64,000 bases of DNA from Tessaracoccus lacteus. Its GTDB lineage: Bacteria > Actinomycetota > Actinomycetes > Propionibacteriales > Propionibacteriaceae. The position numbers were made by a program, and so were the translations under genes. Below, piece after piece: positions 29,476 to 39,183 of the stretch. The notes below the pieces were generated by a model, which was not told where the DNA came from, searched no databases, and saw nothing but the letters and a program-made list of their open reading frames with translations. How positions within the stretch are numbered: position 1 is the stretch's first letter; each line of letters starts with the position of its first letter. The stretch spans positions 1,550,001 through 1,614,000 of the forward strand of contig NZ_CP123967.1 of the NCBI RefSeq assembly GCF_029917005.1, given 5' to 3'.

Positions 29476-30546
29476 TCAGTCCTCGTCCCTGCGCAGCACG
29501 TCACGGTTGCTCGGCGGCTGGGCGCGACGCACCACGATCAGCTCGTCGCCCACCTCGATGCGGGTGGCCGTCTTGTCGTAGAAGCGGCGCAGCGTCCCGT
29601 TGCGGACCACGCCGATGACGCGCTCACCCTGGACCGCGGAAGGCGGCTGCCCGGCCTCGGAGGCCTCGGCGAGCCGCTGGTGCACCTCGAGCCCCTCCCC
29701 TCCGGTCAGCATGTCCTGGATGATGGTGCCCATGTCCGGCCCGATCGCGGACAGGCCGAGCAGGCGGCCGACCGTCTCGGAGCTGGTGACCACCGATGAG
29801 GCCCCGGACTGCTTGACCAGGGGAACATTGGCCTGCTCCCTTACGGCGACGATCACGCCGGCGGTCGGGTTCAGCTGGCGCACTGTCAGCGTCGCCAGCA
29901 CCGCCGCGTCGTCGCGATCGAGGCAGATGATGACCTGGCGGGCCTTGCTGACCTCCGCCCGCCTCAGGAGCTCCCTGCGGGTGGCGTCGCCCTGGAAGGC
30001 GGCCAGCCCGTCGATGTTGGCCTCGTTGACCGCGACGGCATCGGAGTCGATGACGACGATCCGCTCGGCCGTCTCGCCCTGCCTGCGCAGCGTGTTGACG
30101 GCGCTGCGGCCTTTGGTGCCGTAGCCGATGACGACGACGTGGTTGCGCATCTTCTTCCTCCAGATCGAGTCCCGGATGCTGCGGCTGCCCTGGTTCGCGA
30201 GCACCTCGATGGTGGTGCCGACCAACACGACGAGGAAGGCTACCCGCAGCGGCGTGATGACCAGCGCGTTGAGCAACCTGGCGTGCGCCGTGATGGGGGT
30301 GATGTCCCCGTAGCCGGTGGTGGTGACGGTGACGGTCGCGTAGTACAGCGCGTCGATCAGCGAGACGCCGTCGGCGGCCGTGTTGTCGATGTAGGAGCCA
30401 CGGTCGAGCCACACCATCCCCGTGATGGCGAACAGCAGGAGGAGGGCGAAGAGGCCTCGCCGTGCAAGTTCCTTGAACGGCGAGGTCTCGATCCTCGGCA
30501 TGGAGACCAGGGACATGAGTTCGCCCCTGGAACGCAGCTTTGCCAT
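29476..30546 (-). CDS. Two-TM potassium channel with RCK (TrkA-N/TrkA-C) domains
   Basis: 356 residues. TM1 (LFALLLLFAITGMVWL, about 32-47), a pore loop with the K+ filter TTTGYGD at 75-81, then TM2 (LRVAFLVVLVGTTIEVLA). A cytosolic Rossmann domain follows (NHVVVIGYGTKGRSAV near 135-150, acidic end VVIDSD). A TrkA-C domain at the C-terminus ends in GDELIVVRRA. This is the MthK/Kch architecture, gated by ligand binding to RCK. Inserted between apt and rel, which are often neighbours. Confidence 0.92.
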   Translation of the reverse strand: MAKLRSRGELMSLVSMPRIETSPFKELARRGLFALLLLFAITGMVWLDRGSYIDNTAADGVSLIDALYYATVTVTTTGYGDITPITAHARLLNALVITPLRVAFLVVLVGTTIEVLANQGSRSIRDSIWRKKMRNHVVVIGYGTKGRSAVNTLRRQGETAERIVVIDSDAVAVNEANIDGLAAFQGDATRRELLRRAEVSKARQVIICLDRDDAAVLATLTVRQLNPTAGVIVAVREQANVPLVKQSGASSVVTSSETVGRLLGLSAIGPDMGTIIQDMLTGGEGLEVHQRLAEASEAGQPPSAVQGERVIGVVRNGTLRRFYDKTATRIEVGDELIVVRRAQPPSNRDVLRRDED

Positions 30547-30550
30547 GGGC

Positions 30551-31093
30551 TCAGACTGTCACCAGAGCGGAGTAGTTGTCGATGCCGAGCTCCGCCAGCT
30601 TGTCGCGGCCGTTCAGGAAGCTCAGTTCCATCACGACGCTCACCTGGGCGACCACGGCGCCGAGTCCACGCACCAGCGCGGCGGTCGCTCCGATGGTGCC
30701 GCCGGTGGCGAGCACGTCGTCGACCACCATCACGCGGGCGCCGGGCCGCACCGCGTCGCGGTGGATGCTGAGCGTGTTCTCGCCGTACTCCAGCTCATAG
30801 CTGGCGCTGACCGTGTCTCCCGGCAGCTTGCCGGGCTTGCGGACGGGCACGAACCCGGCTCCGAGAGCCAGCGCGACGGGGGCGGCGAAGATGAACCCGC
30901 GCGCCTCCATCCCCACGACGGTGTCGATGGGGCGCGGCGCGCTCGTCACCAGCTCCGTGATCGCGGCCTGGAATCCGATCGGGTTGCTCAACAGCGGCGT
31001 GATGTCCTTGAACATGATCCCGGGGCTCGGGAAGTCAGGCACGTCACGGATCAGTGACGCGACCCTCTCGACGCGGGACTCGCGTGTCGACAT
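30551..31093 (-). CDS. apt: Adenine phosphoribosyltransferase
   Basis: Salvages adenine to AMP with PRPP. 180 residues from the ATG at 31093, which overlaps the secF stop (TGATG). The PRPP loop is VMVVDDVLATGGTIGA near residue 125; the adenine region includes DFPSPGIMFKDITPLL near 20-36 and EARGFIFAAPVA. Follows secDF as in most actinobacteria. Confidence 0.94.
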   Translation of the reverse strand: MSTRESRVERVASLIRDVPDFPSPGIMFKDITPLLSNPIGFQAAITELVTSAPRPIDTVVGMEARGFIFAAPVALALGAGFVPVRKPGKLPGDTVSASYELEYGENTLSIHRDAVRPGARVMVVDDVLATGGTIGATAALVRGLGAVVAQVSVVMELSFLNGRDKLAELGIDNYSALVTV

Positions 31094-32208
31094 CACTTCT
31101 TCCGCCCCTTCCGCTCGGCTCGGCTGCCGGAGGTTCGACGCTGCTGCCGCGGTGCGGTCTCGACCGGCGCGGGACCTCCTGCGGTCGCCAGGGCAAGGGC
31201 CTCGGCCTCGCGCTGGGCCGCCTTGCGCTCCGCACGCTCTGCACGACGCTGGATCTGCTCGCGGTGCTTGACCATGCCGGGCTCCCGCTCCCGCAGCCAC
31301 GCGAGCAGCGGGGCGGCGATGAACAGCGAGGAGTAGGCGCCGGCGATCATGCCGACCAGCAGGGCGAGGCCGAGGTCGGCAAGCTGAGCCGACTGGAGCC
31401 AGGTCCCGGCGACGAAGAGCGCGACGACCGGGATGATGCCGATGACGGTAGTGTTGATCGAGCGGACAATGACCTGGTTGACCGCCAGGTTCGCCTGCTC
31501 CGAGTAGGTGTGGTTGGTCTCCTCGAGCCCGTGCACGTTCTCACGGATCTTGTCGAACACCACGACGGTGTCGTAGAGCGAGTAGCCGAGGATCGTGAGC
31601 ACGCCGATCACGGTCGACGGCGTGACGGTGAATCCCACCGCCGCGTAGACGCCGACGGTGACGATCAGGTCGTGGGCCACGGCCACGATCGCCGCGATCG
31701 ACATCTTCCAGTCCCGGAAGTACACGGCGATCAGGAGCATGACCAGCACGGTGAACACCAGCAGCGCGATCACGCCCTGCCGGGAGATCTCCTTGCCCCA
31801 GGACGCGCCGATGGCGTTGTAGGCCACCTCGGAGCTGTCCACGCCGGCGATCTGGGCGATCTCGGCGCGGGTCGTCTGCAGCTCCTCGGTGTCGAGCGTG
31901 CGGGTCTGGATGCGGATGGCCGTCTCGCCGAGCGAGAAGACCTGAGGCTCCAGGTCGGAGACCGTGAGGTCGGCCGCCTGTGCCCGGACGGCGTCCACCG
32001 TGCCTGCCTCGATCTTCATCGGGGCCTGGAAATCTGTACCGCCGGTGAACTCGATACCGAGCGTCAGTCCTCGCACCAGCAGCAGCAGGATGCTCGCCAC
32101 CACCAGCACGCCGGAGACGATGAACCACTGCCTACGGTGCTTGATGAAGTCGTACGAGAGGTGGCCGGTGTAGAGCCGGTGGGCGATGCTCATCTTGGGG
32201 GTCGACAT
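31093..32208 (-). CDS. secF: Protein translocase subunit SecF
   Basis: Six-TM RND-type partner of SecD that uses the proton gradient to complete protein export. 371 residues (372 if the GTG at 32211 is used). Seen are TM1 (WFIVSGVLVVASILLLLVRG), LGIEFTGGTDFQ (SecF signature near 53), a periplasmic domain, then VLTILGYSLYDTVVVFDKIREN with the conserved Asp in TM4. The C-terminus is a basic, Arg/Lys-rich tail after residue 315. Start and secD stop overlap. Confidence 0.96.
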   Translation of the reverse strand: MSTPKMSIAHRLYTGHLSYDFIKHRRQWFIVSGVLVVASILLLLVRGLTLGIEFTGGTDFQAPMKIEAGTVDAVRAQAADLTVSDLEPQVFSLGETAIRIQTRTLDTEELQTTRAEIAQIAGVDSSEVAYNAIGASWGKEISRQGVIALLVFTVLVMLLIAVYFRDWKMSIAAIVAVAHDLIVTVGVYAAVGFTVTPSTVIGVLTILGYSLYDTVVVFDKIRENVHGLEETNHTYSEQANLAVNQVIVRSINTTVIGIIPVVALFVAGTWLQSAQLADLGLALLVGMIAGAYSSLFIAAPLLAWLREREPGMVKHREQIQRRAERAERKAAQREAEALALATAGGPAPVETAPRQQRRTSGSRAERKGRKK

Positions 32209-33824
32209 CACGCCTCCTGAGTGGTCTGGGTCGCGGTGACGTCGTGAGTGACCGGGGTGCGGCGACGCAGCCGCCGACCGAGCAGCGAGTCGCGGCTGAC
32301 GCCCATGTGCTCAGCATCCAGGCCGGACCACTTGTGGCCCTCGCCGAAGAACTTCGTCCGGCCGAGCAGCTGCACGAGCGGCTTGGTGAAGAAGAACACG
32401 ACGGCCAGGTCGATCATCGTGGTCAGGCCGAGCGTGAAGGCGAAGCCCTTCACCGAACCGATGGCGACGATGAACAGGATCACGGCAGACAGCAGCGACA
32501 CGGCATCGGAGATGATGATCGTGCCGCGGGCCTTCTCCCAGCCGGAAACCAGCGACGAGCGCAGACTGCGGCCGTCGCGGATCTCGTCGCGTATCCGTTC
32601 GAAGTAGATGACGAAGGAGTCCGCCGTCACGGCTATACCGACGATGGCGCCGGCGATGCCGGCGAGGCTCAGGGAGAACCCGACCGCGGAGCCGAGCAGC
32701 ACCATCATCGCGTAGGTCGCGGAGGCGGCCACCACGAGGGAGGCGACGACCACGATGCCCATGCCGCGGTAGTAGATGAAGGAGTAGAGCGCGACGGCCG
32801 CGATGCCGATGAGGCCCGCGATGATGCCGACGCGCAGCTGCTCGCCGCCGAGCGTCGCGGAGACGGTCTCGACCTGGCTTGGCTCGAAGCTCACGGGCAG
32901 CGAGCCGTACTTCAGCACGTTTGCCAGTGAGGCCGCGGAGTCGGCGGTGAACGAGCCACTAATCTGCGCCTCGCCGTTGGTGATCTGCACCTGCGGCTCG
33001 ACCGCGGACTCGACGATGCCGTCGAGCACGATCGCGAACAGGTTCTCGGGGCTCGTCTTGTCCAGGAGCGCGCCGGTCAGCTGCTTGAACTGCTCGGCCC
33101 CCGTCGACTTGAGCGACAGGGTCACCACGTAGGAGAGGTCGCCGGTCGGGATGCCGTACGCGGCGGTATCCAGTTCGGTGCCGAGGACGGCCGTGGGGCC
33201 GAGGAGGTACTTGTAGGTGCCCTCGTCGTCGCACGCCACGATGGCCCTGGAGGGATCGTCCACGACGGTGTCGCCGCAGACGAAGTTCGCGAAGTTCTCG
33301 AGGTCCTCCTCGGTCGCCGTGTACGCGAGCACCTCGTCGATGGAGAGCTGCTCGTTGTCCACCGAGGGCCCGTCCGCGGAGGCGGAGGGCTCCGGGCTCG
33401 GCGCGGGCGTGGGCAGTCCGGGGACGGCGTCCGCGTCGTCCGACGGGCCGGTGCCGGCCCCGGACTGGAGCACCGGGCGGAAGCTCAGCTGCGCGGTGGC
33501 GCCCACCAGCTCCACCAGGTCGTCGCTCGTCACGTTCGGTGCGGAGACCACGATGCGCCGGTCGCCCTGCACCGCCACTGTCGCCTCGCCGACGCCGAGG
33601 CCGTCGACGCGTTGCTGGATGATGTTGCGCGCCAGCTCGAGCGACTCGGGGGTCACGTTCTCGCTGGTGGCGGTCAGCGTGATGGTCTGACCGCCCTGCA
33701 GGTCGAGGCCCAGCTTCGGGGCCCAGGTTTTCGTCAGGCCCATGATGAGGTACAGGCCGACGATGATCAGGAGGAAGACTGTGAGGACGACTCCTGGGCG
33801 TCCTCGCTTCGCGGAGGTGGCCAC
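32208..33824 (-). CDS. secD: Protein translocase subunit SecD
   Basis: 538 residues from a GTG. TM1 (VVLTVFLLIIVGLYLIMGL) precedes GLDLQGGQTITLTA (SecD signature). A large periplasmic region is interrupted by an acidic, Pro/Ser-rich insertion (about 120-155), common in actinobacteria. The C-terminal five-TM bundle includes VTADSFVIYFERIRDEIRDG with the conserved Asp. Lies between yajC (2-bp gap) and secF. Confidence 0.96.
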   Translation of the reverse strand: MATSAKRGRPGVVLTVFLLIIVGLYLIMGLTKTWAPKLGLDLQGGQTITLTATSENVTPESLELARNIIQQRVDGLGVGEATVAVQGDRRIVVSAPNVTSDDLVELVGATAQLSFRPVLQSGAGTGPSDDADAVPGLPTPAPSPEPSASADGPSVDNEQLSIDEVLAYTATEEDLENFANFVCGDTVVDDPSRAIVACDDEGTYKYLLGPTAVLGTELDTAAYGIPTGDLSYVVTLSLKSTGAEQFKQLTGALLDKTSPENLFAIVLDGIVESAVEPQVQITNGEAQISGSFTADSAASLANVLKYGSLPVSFEPSQVETVSATLGGEQLRVGIIAGLIGIAAVALYSFIYYRGMGIVVVASLVVAASATYAMMVLLGSAVGFSLSLAGIAGAIVGIAVTADSFVIYFERIRDEIRDGRSLRSSLVSGWEKARGTIIISDAVSLLSAVILFIVAIGSVKGFAFTLGLTTMIDLAVVFFFTKPLVQLLGRTKFFGEGHKWSGLDAEHMGVSRDSLLGRRLRRRTPVTHDVTATQTTQEA

Positions 33825-33826
33825 TG

Positions 33827-34288
33827 CTACTTGTTGTCCTCGGTACGCGGCTGCTCGTCGGCAAGGCCCTCACCCGGCGCCGGCGTGGGGTCGAAGGTCT
33901 CGGCCGGCTCGGCCGCCTCGGGGGCGGCGTCGGCGGTCAGCGAGGAGGCGTCGTCCGGGACGATCACGTCGCCGGTCGCCAGCTCGTCGGCGGGCTCGGT
34001 CGCGGCGACCTCGTCGGTGAACTCGAACTCCTCGTCGGAGGGCTCGACCTTGCGTGCGACGTTGCCCTTGAGGATCGTCACCTCCAGGTCGGGGGCCAGC
34101 TCAACGATGAACTGGCGCTCACCGAGGTGCGAGATGGTCGCGAAGATGCCGGAGGTCAGGAGTACGCGGTCGCCGACGGCAAGCGACGAACGCATCTCCT
34201 GGTCGGCCTTCATGCGCTTCTGCTGCGGGCGAATCATGAGGAAATACATGATCGCGAACAGCGCGATCATCATGATGATGAGTTCCAT
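33827..34288 (-). CDS. yajC: Sec translocon accessory protein YajC
   Basis: 153 residues. A single N-terminal membrane helix (IIMMIALFAIMYFLMIRPQQKR) ends in the family signature RPQQKR, followed by GDRVLLTSGIFATI and a beta-rich segment. The C-terminal 60 residues are an acidic Glu/Ala/Pro tail typical of actinobacterial YajC. Works with SecDF at the translocon. The 73 bp back to ruvB hold no gene. Confidence 0.93.
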   Translation of the reverse strand: MELIIMMIALFAIMYFLMIRPQQKRMKADQEMRSSLAVGDRVLLTSGIFATISHLGERQFIVELAPDLEVTILKGNVARKVEPSDEEFEFTDEVAATEPADELATGDVIVPDDASSLTADAAPEAAEPAETFDPTPAPGEGLADEQPRTEDNK

Positions 34289-34361
34289 GGGGTCACTTCC
34301 GATGTTGGTCAGGGCCAGCGCTCAGGATAGCCGAGCGCTCTGTGTTCCGCTCAAGGGCGGT

Positions 34362-35399
34362 TCACGGGGTGCCGGGGTCGTCGTCAAACAGCGCGGGCAT
34401 GGTCGACGGGGGCCTCACTCCGAGGTGCCGGTAGCCGGCCCTGGTCGCGATCCGGCCGCGGGGCGTGCGCACGAGCATCCCCTCCCGGATCAGGAAAGGC
34501 TCGGCGACCTCTGACACCGTCTCGATCTCCTCCCCGACGCTCAGCGCGAGCGTCGACAGCCCGACGGGGCCGCCGTCGAAGAGTCTGATCAGGGCATCCA
34601 GGACGCCGCGATCGAGCCTGTCGAGCCCCCTCTCGTCGACCTCGTAGAGCTCCAGCGCGGCCCGGGCGACGTCGCGTGTCGCGACCTCGTGCCCCTTCAC
34701 CTGAGCGAAGTCACGCACGCGGCGCAGCAGCCGGTTGGCGATCCGGGGCGTGCCCCGCGAGCGGCGGGCGATCTCTACACGCGCGTCGTCGTCGATGCGG
34801 ATGCCCAGTTTCGACGAGGAGGCGCCGACGATGAAGGCCAGGTCGGCCGGGTCGTAGAAGTCGAGCTGCGCCGTGAAACCGAAGCGGTCGCGCAGCGGGC
34901 CGGGCAGCATGCCGGCGCGCGTCGTGGCACCGACCAGCGTGAACGGGGGAAGCTCGATGGGGATCGCGGTCGCGCCGGGACCCTTGCCGACGATGACGTC
35001 GACCCGGTAGTCCTCCATCGCCAGGTAGAGCATCTCCTCGGCGGGCCTGGAAAGGCGGTGGATCTCGTCGAGGAAGAGCACGTCACCCTCGGCCAGGCCG
35101 GACAGGATGGCGGCGAGGTCGCCGGCGTGCTGGATGGCCGGCCCCGACGAGATCCTGAGCCCGACACCAAGTTCGGCGGCGATGATCATCGCCAGGGTGG
35201 TCTTGCCCAGCCCGGGGGGCCCGGACAGGAGCACATGGTCCGGCGCGGTGCCGCGGTGGAGGGCGGCATCCAACACGAGACCGAGCTGTTCGCGGACACG
35301 GGGCTGGCCCTCGAACTCGGCAAGCGAGCGGGGCCTCAGCGCTGCCTCATAGTCGCGCTCCTCGACGGTGGCGTGCGGGTCGACGGCGGAGTCGTCCAT
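34362..35399 (-). CDS. ruvB: Holliday junction branch-migration ATPase RuvB
   Basis: 345 residues; hexameric AAA+ motor. Walker [12 protein letters not shown] near residue 60, Walker [16 protein letters not shown] near 110, sensor 1 in [18 protein letters not shown], and a C-terminal winged helix ending [15 protein letters not shown]. The ATG overlaps the ruvA stop by one base. Confidence 0.97.
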   Translation of the reverse strand: MDDSAVDPHATVEERDYEAALRPRSLAEFEGQPRVREQLGLVLDAALHRGTAPDHVLLSGPPGLGKTTLAMIIAAELGVGLRISSGPAIQHAGDLAAILSGLAEGDVLFLDEIHRLSRPAEEMLYLAMEDYRVDVIVGKGPGATAIPIELPPFTLVGATTRAGMLPGPLRDRFGFTAQLDFYDPADLAFIVGASSSKLGIRIDDDARVEIARRSRGTPRIANRLLRRVRDFAQVKGHEVATRDVARAALELYEVDERGLDRLDRGVLDALIRLFDGGPVGLSTLALSVGEEIETVSEVAEPFLIREGMLVRTPRGRIATRAGYRHLGVRPPSTMPALFDDDPGTP

Positions 35400-36016
35400 C
35401 AGCGCCTGGCCAGCGAGTTCAGGGCGGCGCGCAGCAGCTGCGCCACGCCGACGTCGGGCGTCTCGTCGACCAGGTGGGCCACGTTGTCGCAGGCTGCCTC
35501 CGCGTCACGGGCGGACCAGCCGAGCCCCTGCAGGCCGTCGCTGACCTGCGCACGCCACAGTTCCTGGGCCTGCTCCGCGGGAGACTCCTGCGGCTCGGGC
35601 GAGTCCGCGTCGACGAGGGTGACGACCTTGTCCCGCAGCTCGATCACAATCTTCTCCGCACCCTTGCGCCCGATGCCGGGCACGGCCGTCAACCGGGCCA
35701 GGTCCTCGCTCTGCACGGCGCGGCGCAGCTCGGAGGGGCTGAGCACCGACACGATAGCCAGCGCGAGCTTCGGTCCGACGCCCGAGGCCGACTGCGCGAG
35801 TTCGAATGCGTCCCGCTCGTGCTCGTCGGCGAACCCGAAGAGCGTCACGGCATTCTCCCGCAGCATGAGGGACGTGGCGAGCATCACCTGCTCCCCCGGC
35901 CTGAGACACGCCGCGGTAGCGGGCGTGACGTGCAGGAGGTAGCCCACGCCGCCCACATCCAGCACGCAGGTGGTGGCACCTGCGCGGACACAGGTACCGG
36001 TCAGCTGGGCGATCAT
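35399..36016 (-). CDS. ruvA: Holliday junction DNA-binding subunit RuvA
   Basis: 205 residues. N-terminal OB domain ([28 protein letters not shown]), tandem helix-hairpin-helix motifs ([20 protein letters not shown] and [22 protein letters not shown]), and a C-terminal UBA-like domain that binds RuvB. The start overlaps the ruvC stop by 4 bp (ATGA). Confidence 0.96.
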   Translation of the reverse strand: MIAQLTGTCVRAGATTCVLDVGGVGYLLHVTPATAACLRPGEQVMLATSLMLRENAVTLFGFADEHERDAFELAQSASGVGPKLALAIVSVLSPSELRRAVQSEDLARLTAVPGIGRKGAEKIVIELRDKVVTLVDADSPEPQESPAEQAQELWRAQVSDGLQGLGWSARDAEAACDNVAHLVDETPDVGVAQLLRAALNSLARR

Positions 36017-36534
36017 CGCTTCCCCTTCGCTGCCGCGACAGCCGCGGCATAGCGGTTGGTGGCGCCGCCGCGCCAGATCTGGGTGACGGCCACCGCGAGC
36101 GCGTCGGCGGCGTCCGCGGGCCTGGGGGCCTCGGCCAACCTGAGGATCCGGGTGATCATCTGCGTCACCTGTGCCTTGTCGGCCGTGCCGGAGCCCGTCA
36201 CGGCCGCCTTGACCTCGCTCGGGGTATGGAAGGTCACGGGCAGGCCGCGGCGTGCCGCGGAGACTGCCGCGACCCCCGAGGCCTGCGCGGTGTCCATCAC
36301 GGAGTTCAGGTTGTGCTGGGCGAAGACGCGTTCGATGCCGGCAGCCTCCGGGCGGTACTCGTCGAACCAGGCGGCCAGCCCCTCCTCGAGGGCCAGCAGC
36401 CGGCGGGCGAGGTCCAACCCCGTCGAGGTACGCACCACGCCGACGGCCACCAGCCTGGGTGGCCTGCCGAGGGTCCCCTCGACAACACCGACCCCGCAGC
36501 GGGTCAGCCCGGGGTCGATGCCGATCACGCGCAT
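36013..36534 (-). CDS. ruvC: Crossover junction endodeoxyribonuclease RuvC
   Basis: 173 residues. The catalytic acidic residues are seen as D7 ([12 protein letters not shown]), the Glu in [12 protein letters not shown] near residue 68, and the Asp pair in [15 protein letters not shown] near 140. Resolves Holliday junctions brought by RuvAB. Start is 10 bp after the yebC stop. Confidence 0.96.
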   Translation of the reverse strand: MRVIGIDPGLTRCGVGVVEGTLGRPPRLVAVGVVRTSTGLDLARRLLALEEGLAAWFDEYRPEAAGIERVFAQHNLNSVMDTAQASGVAAVSAARRGLPVTFHTPSEVKAAVTGSGTADKAQVTQMITRILRLAEAPRPADAADALAVAVTQIWRGGATNRYAAAVAAAKGKR

Positions 36535-36544
36535 GGCAGGGTGC

Positions 36545-37318
36545 TCAGTCCTCGTCCTCGAGCGCCGCAGCGACCTCGGGGGTCAGGTCGACGTTCGTGT
36601 AGACGTTCTGGACATCGTCGGAGTCCTCTAGCGCGTCGATGATGCGGAAGATCTTCGACGCCACGTCGACGGAGTCGACACTCTGGCCGAAGGACGCGAC
36701 GAACTGCACCTCCGAGGAGTCGTAGTCCAGGCCCGCGGCCTCGATGGCCTTGCGCACCTCCACGACGTCGTTGGGGTCACTGAGGGCCTCCCATTCGTCG
36801 CCCGAGTCGCTGACCTCCTCGAGGCCGACCTCCAGCGCCGCCTCTAGGACCTCGTCCTCGGAGATCTCCTTGCCGCCCGAGACCTTCGGCACGGTGACGA
36901 CGCCCTTCCTGGCGAAGAGTCGCTGGACGGAGCCCACGTCGGCCATGGTGCCACCGTTGCGGGTGACGGCCACGCGGACGTCGGATGCCGAGCGGTTGCG
37001 GTTGTCGGTGAGGCACTCGATCAGGATCGCGACACCGGCCGGGCCGTAGGCCTCGTACATGATCGTCTCGTAGTCGGCGCCTCCGGACTCCGCGCCGGAG
37101 CCGCGCTTGACCGCCCGGTCGATGTTGTCGTTCGGGACAGAGGACTTCTTGGCCTTCTGAATCGCGTCGTACAGGGTGGGATTGCCGGAGATGTCACCGC
37201 CGCCGAGCCGCGCGGCGACCTCGACGTTCTTGATCAGCTTGGCGAAGAGCTTGCCGCGCTTCGCGTCGATCACGGCCTTCTTGTGCTTGGTCGTGGCCCA
37301 CTTGGAATGCCCGCTCAT
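36545..37318 (-). CDS. yebC: YebC/PmpR family protein
   Basis: 257 residues. The N-terminal signature is [34 protein letters not shown]-like [30 protein letters not shown] and [22 protein letters not shown] are characteristic. The C-terminal acidic region ends in Asp/Glu. Long annotated as a transcription regulator; recent work on homologues links it to relief of polyproline stalling on ribosomes. Head of yebC-ruvC-ruvA-ruvB. Confidence 0.95.
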   Translation of the reverse strand: MSGHSKWATTKHKKAVIDAKRGKLFAKLIKNVEVAARLGGGDISGNPTLYDAIQKAKKSSVPNDNIDRAVKRGSGAESGGADYETIMYEAYGPAGVAILIECLTDNRNRSASDVRVAVTRNGGTMADVGSVQRLFARKGVVTVPKVSGGKEISEDEVLEAALEVGLEEVSDSGDEWEALSDPNDVVEVRKAIEAAGLDYDSSEVQFVASFGQSVDSVDVASKIFRIIDALEDSDDVQNVYTNVDLTPEVAAALEDED

Positions 37319-37384
37319 ACGGACCCCACCTTCTCGTCTTTATGGGAACTTGGCTAACTGCTACCGGTCGATCCTACCGAAGCG

Positions 37385-38347
37385 TCAGGGAAGTGACCTG
37401 CTCAGGAGCTGCACGGCGTCGCGCGTTGTGTAGCCGAGGTCGGCGACGAGGCGGGACAGGGCCAGCCCGTCGGGCGTGTCGATGCCGATGCCCGCCTCAC
37501 GGCAGCCGTCCGCGCGCATCGCACGCAGCGCCTCGCTGAGCAGCTTCAGCGCGACCCCACGTCCCCGGTCCCGGGGCCGGACTCCGAATCTCTCGGTCCA
37601 GCCGGCCGGGGCGCCGGTCTCCTCGTTGACGTCTGCAGAGCTCATCTCGTAGCCGATGAGTGCGTCGTGCTCGTCGAAGGCGAGGAAGCTCCACTCGGCA
37701 CGAAAGTCGTCGTCGGCGATGCGCGCGGCCCAGTCGGAGGCGGCGACCTCTCCGCCCCCGATGGAGGAGAAGGCCTCGTTGTGCAGCACGCGGACCTCCT
37801 CGCTGTGCTGGGGCGAGAATGGTTCGATGCGCACCCCGGCCGGCGTCGGGCGCTCCCGGGGCAGCGTATCGAGGTCGCGCACGAGGTCGTAGTAGTAGCG
37901 CTCCCGGGCGAAGCCGAGTCGGCCGGCGATCCTGTCCAGCCCGGGTCGGCCCAGCTCGAAGTAGCAGCCCAGCCACAGAGGCTCCCCCGGGTGGTTGGCG
38001 TCGCGCCACGTGGCCGCCTGGCTGACCTGCCACTGGAGGATCTTCCCGCCGATCCCGAGATGCCGGTACACCGGGTGCACCCCGCCGAGCAGGAACAGCC
38101 GCAGCCCCCGCCCTGGGGCGGGGTCGCGGTAGGCGGCGCCGTAGGCCGACAAGGAGCGGTACGCGTCCCACCCGCCGATGGTCAGCTCGGGGACCATCGT
38201 GTCCGTGGAGGTCGGGATCTCCTTGCCCATGGCCGAGAGCACCGAGTTGTCCAGCGCGTCGAGCTGGCCGCCGAAGGCCTCCAGGTCGCCGAGGTCGGAG
38301 GGTTCGAGGAGTCTCCACGTGAGATGCGGCTCGACATAGGGCTCCAT
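37385..38347 (-). CDS. Tandem-GNAT acetyltransferase-like protein (MshD-like layout)
   Basis: 320 residues from the ATG at 38347 (a GTG two codons earlier is possible). Two GNAT halves are visible: the acetyl-CoA loop of the first lies in VHPVYRHLGIGGKILQW near residue 115, and that of the second in VRPRDRGRGVALKLLSEALRAM near 270. The double-GNAT layout resembles mycothiol synthase MshD, but the substrate cannot be read. It sits between yebC and the acyltransferase-like trio on the same strand, 44 bp from the latter. Confidence 0.8.
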   Translation of the reverse strand: MEPYVEPHLTWRLLEPSDLGDLEAFGGQLDALDNSVLSAMGKEIPTSTDTMVPELTIGGWDAYRSLSAYGAAYRDPAPGRGLRLFLLGGVHPVYRHLGIGGKILQWQVSQAATWRDANHPGEPLWLGCYFELGRPGLDRIAGRLGFARERYYYDLVRDLDTLPRERPTPAGVRIEPFSPQHSEEVRVLHNEAFSSIGGGEVAASDWAARIADDDFRAEWSFLAFDEHDALIGYEMSSADVNEETGAPAGWTERFGVRPRDRGRGVALKLLSEALRAMRADGCREAGIGIDTPDGLALSRLVADLGYTTRDAVQLLSRSLP

Positions 38348-38391
38348 GTCCACCACAGTACCGGCCCTGGCCATAGCTCGCCCCGGCCGGG

Positions 38392-39183
38392 TCAGGACCA
38401 GATCCGCCGGGCGTCCTGCTCGGTGGGGGCCGCCTGATCCCAGAGCCTGCGCCAGCGCGGAATCGGCTCGGGCGACGGGGCTCCGCTGGGGGCGACGCGC
38501 CGCTTCTCCACGTCCCACCAGCTAAGGTCTCCCTCGTGCACGAGCTGCTCGACGGTGCCCTGAAGTTCCGCGGTCGCCTGCGAGATGCGCCGCCCCCGCA
38601 CATAGATGGGTGCACCGATGCGGATGGAGACCTTCGGCCTCGTGGACACCGGCAGCTTGATCAGATCGTTGAGTTTGAACGTGCCGACCAGGCCGATCGG
38701 CACGATCGCGACGTTGTGCTGGTTTGCGAGTCCGGCCGCCACGGGCGAGAACTCCCCCACCAGGCGACCCGCCTGCGGGTCGTCGGTGAACACCACAACG
38801 TTGCGTCCCCGGGCGAGCGCCCGCGAGGGGGCGATCATCGTGGGGCGGAGACGCTTGGGCAACGAGAGCCTGAACAGGTGGTAGTCCATCGCCCCCTGCT
38901 CGTTTGCGCCGAAAACGAAGGGCTGGCGCAGGCCGTCCAGGTTCCCCGAGCCGACGAACTCGATGTCGAAACGCAGGCTCAGGACCCGCAGCAGGAGATG
39001 CCGCCCGATCAGCTCGGCGCGCGGCGACATCTCCCGCGAGAGGCGGGTTCGCGCGGGAGCGCCCGCGGGCTTCTGCCGGAAGATCGCCTGGCGGGCTGCG
39101 GCGAGCAGGTCGGCCGGGAGGGTGAGCCGAGGGCGCGGCCGGGTACTGCGCCGCTGGGCCCAGCTGGGCAGGTCCCTGCTCAC
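38392..39183 (-). CDS. PlsC-like acyltransferase-fold protein with altered catalytic motifs
   Basis: 263 residues from a GTG that overlaps the upstream stop (GTGA). The fold matches 1-acylglycerol-3-phosphate acyltransferases: a core of about 60-200 with GANEQGAMDYHLF at 92-104, VVVFTDDPQAGRLVGEFSPVAAGLA at 129-153 and VAIVPIGLVGTFK at 158-170. The family's catalytic HX4D is here E95-X4-D100, and the substrate-binding FPEG block reads FTDD. It is therefore either inactive, uses other chemistry, or serves as a partner. Third gene of a trio with a LarA-like protein and an acyl-reductase/HAD fusion. Confidence 0.75.
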   Translation of the reverse strand: MSRDLPSWAQRRSTRPRPRLTLPADLLAAARQAIFRQKPAGAPARTRLSREMSPRAELIGRHLLLRVLSLRFDIEFVGSGNLDGLRQPFVFGANEQGAMDYHLFRLSLPKRLRPTMIAPSRALARGRNVVVFTDDPQAGRLVGEFSPVAAGLANQHNVAIVPIGLVGTFKLNDLIKLPVSTRPKVSIRIGAPIYVRGRRISQATAELQGTVEQLVHEGDLSWWDVEKRRVAPSGAPSPEPIPRWRRLWDQAAPTEQDARRIWS

